Shown one piece after another: positions 58,750-64,000 of a stretch of DNA of 64,000 nt. The stretch is from Nitzschia sp. pyKryTriq1 (Eukaryota > Bacillariophyta > Bacillariophyceae > Bacillariales > Bacillariaceae). The notes below the pieces were generated by a model that saw only the letters and a program-made list of their open reading frames with translations, made no database searches and was not told the origin of the DNA. The DNA lies in assembly GCA_956465555.1 (NCBI GenBank), contig OY101119.1:2280629-2344628 (forward strand), written 5' to 3'. Numbering within the stretch: position 1 is the first letter of the stretch; every line of letters starts with the position of its first letter. The position numbers and the translations under genes were made by a program.

Positions 58750-60046
58750 GGTCAAAATACTTCACAAGGGTAGATTGTGAGCAAGAACACTGTCGTCTCT
58801 ATCTGCCTTCGTAAACGAGAGGATACTACAGGATCGCAAGTTGGTGTGGCAAAGACGTCAGGCATGGGGCATCGCGTGGCGCATCGTGAGGCGCAAGTAA
58901 CACCAAGTACGTGTTCTGATACTGTTTGTTTGTCTGAATAAGTATTACCATTAAACGTGTATTTTATACTATGTGTCTGATAGGTTTCCGTGTGATTTTA
59001 CGTCTGTGTGGATGAAAGGATGCGACTGACGTACCCCTCTGGTTTCCGCTCACTTTATGTCTCGTTCCCGCGTGTTCGAATCGCGGGCAACGCGCTCTGC
59101 GCGTCATCGTTTGTCCCTCCCGCCTCCGAACTTTCCCCCCCCCGCCCCCGCGCGCCCCGCCGCCCGCCCGAAAAGGTCTCGCGGTTGGGGCTCGCTTGGC
59201 TCCGCCCCTTCGGTCAGTCGCCTGCACTGCACGTACTATCTCTTTATGGGATATGGATCAGACCGTGATCCATATTTTACTATCTTCAGCATCTAGCTAG
59301 CCACCAACCAAAACATAGTAATCGATAAATGACAACGGATTCGTAATCTACGTAATCGGAAACATACAAAACCTACTTACTAAAAATTTAACTAGTATGT
59401 GTAGTCGTTCGCTACAGGTAGTTAAAAACTCTATTGCAGGTTGGGCGTAACTGGGATTTACTAGAGCTCGGATCCATTTCCCCGTTCGTGAGTTGACCGC
59501 TGTAAAGAAAGAGGAGTCGTCGAGGAGGGACAATGAGCGGGAAATTATTATTTTTTGTTTGTGTTGGGCGGGAGTTTTGAGTTTTCAAGTTGTACCATTT
59601 TTCACCGTAGAATTAAGTACTAGGGGCTACGTGTGTATCGGTTTGGACCGCATCTTCTTTTTCTGGCATTTTTGAGCAGGCGAAATCACCATCAAGAACC
59701 AAGCATGCTTTAGATTGACTCAACGTTCCAAATAGCGGAGAATGTTTAGATGAACATGGAATAACGCTTTATTTCATGATTTCATTTTCTTCTCGTGTTA
59801 TTTTTAGTCCAAAGTTGTGCCAAACACGCGGTCCAAACCAGTTTTTGACCCGTACCAGTACTTGTACCGGTACATCAGTATGATACTGCACCATAGACCT
59901 GGTATGATGTACGCGTACTCAGTAATAGTACTCAGATGTAATGTGTCGTACCGGTAGTACGCAGCGGTACGCACATAGCCACCCCCCATCCATCAGCGCT
60001 CCGGATACAAAACTACATGGTCCACTTGAACACTATGTTAATTTAG
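58750..60046. other. Long intergenic stretch
   Basis: No gene seen. A C-rich run lies near 59137-59165. TACCGGTA occurs at 59865 and 59949. A tRNA-like T-arm near 59070 was examined and rejected. Confidence 0.6.
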
Positions 60047-62853
<2,807 letters not shown>

Positions 62854-63756
62854 AGTGCTTCTTGTCCAATGCATCTGTTCTAAATATTTCTTTTCGGAAT
62901 GTAGTTTTCTTCTGTGATGACCTCCACCTCGTTCCAAAGAATCTGTTGATTTCTTGGGTAACTTAAAGGAGAACGAAACGATGATGGTGACTGCGGGATC
63001 CGATCGAGTTCGAATTACTTGTTGTCAAGAGCAAAGACGAAACACTACTAGGGTCCTGCCTTGCTTCACCTCTTGTGAGTGTGTTGGAACTCGGATGTTG
63101 TCGTTGCTTGCAGAGCCATACCGGTACTGTAGATGTTGAACGTTGAACCCAAGAGGGAACGAATAGATCAGCGGTCTGTCTCGTCGTCGACGGCGGCCGC
63201 ACCCAGAAACATCGCGTTTTGGAGGGTCTTCAACATGGGCCGACGCGTGGAACTGTCGTGGAATACTACAGTACGATGTACCGATACCTGGTACCAGTAC
63301 CGGTACCGGTACCGGTACAAGTACCGGAGAGGACTTTTTCTGCGCGGCTTGAGCTGTTCTGATTGGTGGAGAATTGAGATTATTATCATAATGATACATA
63401 TGTATGTAGTTATATGTATAAGAATACGTATGTATTCATATTCGATCGTCGCGATCCGCCCGCCTCAGTTCGATCGCCCGCCCGCCCGCCCCGCGCGATC
63501 GCATCGATCGATCGATTGCTTCGACGGACGGCGCGAGGTACACCGACGGCCGACGGACCGAACCATCATCATCGCAACGAAAACGATGAAAGATCGTCTT
63601 CCGACGAGAAGATGTTGACGGACGGCTGCGGTGATGGAGGATGGAGGACAAAAGACAACAAGGACATGAACATAGCACCAGTCAAAAGTCAAAAGCAAGG
63701 TTGCTGCCCGCCGCAATCCGCAATAAGCTCAAAAACCGAATGCCAAACAGTTCACC
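62854..63756. other. Divergent promoter region
   Basis: Lies between GluRS and the J-protein gene. An overlapping array of TACCGGTA palindromes lies at 63298-63317, with another at 63119. No gene seen. Confidence 0.6.
63298..63317. repeat. Overlapping TACCGGTA array
   Basis: Three overlapping octamers (ACCGGT hexamer repeat) in 20 bases. Confidence 0.9.
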
Positions 63757-63952
63757 ATGGAGTCAAATTCCTCGTCCCTGGAGGTGGATCTGTACTCTTT
63801 GTTGAAAGTGGATCGCACCTCGACGGAAGAAGAAATCCATCGAGCGTACAAGAACTTGTCCACTACCTTTCATCCTGACAAGCTTCCGCCGACGACATCG
63901 CCCGAAGATAGAGAGAAATTCCAGGAAGTCTTCTTAGCATTCAAGCGAGCAA
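63757..63952 (+). CDS. J-domain protein, DNAJC11-like (first exon only)
   Basis: The first exon runs from ATG 63757 to 63952, where a GTAAGT donor occurs in a GCA-A|GTAAGT context; the rest is outside the window. The 65 residues read VDLYSLLKVDRTSTEEEIHRAYKNLSTTFHPDKLPP. The HPD tripeptide that stimulates Hsp70 ATPase is present. The opening YSLL and spacing before HPDK resemble DNAJC11, a mitochondrial cristae-linked J protein, but only the J domain is visible. Confidence 0.85.
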
Positions 63953-64000
63953 GTAAGTTTGTAACAAATTTCTTTCTTTCAAATTTGCATGGTTCTTCGT

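Noticed and set aside
59055-59100. TTCGAAT loop with flanking GC stem, like a tRNA T-arm
   Set aside because: No matching acceptor, D or anticodon arms could be folded around it.
63414-63878. ORF of 154 codons upstream of and overlapping the J-protein exon
   Set aside because: A different frame; the J-domain frame starting at 63757 has clear homology and a good donor.

Overview
The window reads as nuclear DNA of a diatom, probably a pennate one. Several plastid-type proteins (ClpP, ferredoxin-NADP reductase, glutamyl-tRNA synthetase, a nitroreductase and an FtsH-like protein) start with a signal peptide followed by an ASAFxP-like junction, as in secondary red plastids. Introns are short (about 70-330 bp, mostly 70-200) with GTAAGT/GTACGT donors. 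Two genes encode secreted Lys/Ser/Gly-repeat proteins like silica-associated proteins, and there are HMG-box and Q/N-rich nuclear proteins. About 31 protein genes were resolved, most by joining exons at visible splice sites.

Layout. 1-300: a hairpin-rich stretch and two identical 84-bp tandem copies. 837-3945: a YeeE/YedE-type transporter and a lysine-methyltransferase-like protein. 4244-8080: a tandem pair of secreted silaffin-like proteins sharing a new N-terminal domain. 10337-16412: two HMG-box genes flanking CTP synthase. 17164-19351: a young, incomplete tyrosine-recombinase retroelement with split direct repeats (PAT/DIRS order). 19674-28903: a Q-rich nuclear protein, alanine aminotransferase with an EF-hand-like N-terminus, a MATE transporter, a cytochrome b5-like MAPR protein and an F-box/LRR protein. 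30102-39668: a Zn2Cys6 factor, a two-selenocysteine DCC protein, ribosomal proteins uS8 and eL33 in divergent order, a RING+PDZ protein and a plastid FtsH-like protein. 39938-52693: two GDSL-type membrane esterases, LSM1, a coiled-coil protein, a small mitochondrial-like membrane protein, an MFSD5/MOT2-type transporter, a nitroreductase and an ADO-type thiol dioxygenase. 53436-63952: a DUF1769-like protein, plastid ClpP, FNR, a plastid-type GluRS with an EMAPII-like tail, and the first exon of a DNAJC11-like J protein that runs off the window.

The strongest unusual signal is the DCC-family (DUF393) gene at 32790-33523, minus strand. When its exons are joined at ordinary splice sites, both cysteines of the DGxCxxC redox motif are TGA codons, giving UxxU. 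A hairpin with the features of a SECIS element starts 11 bases after the stop codon. This would be a diselenide version of a thiol-disulfide oxidoreductase. Other items of note are the silaffin-like pair, the split-repeat retroelement, and an octamer palindrome (TACCGGTA) found at least 35 times, all between genes.

Most neighbours are unrelated housekeeping or membrane genes on both strands, so there is no operon logic. Likely functional links are the two silaffin-like paralogues, the two HMG-box paralogues, the uS8/eL33 divergent pair, the ClpP/FNR plastid neighbours and the two GDSL paralogues.
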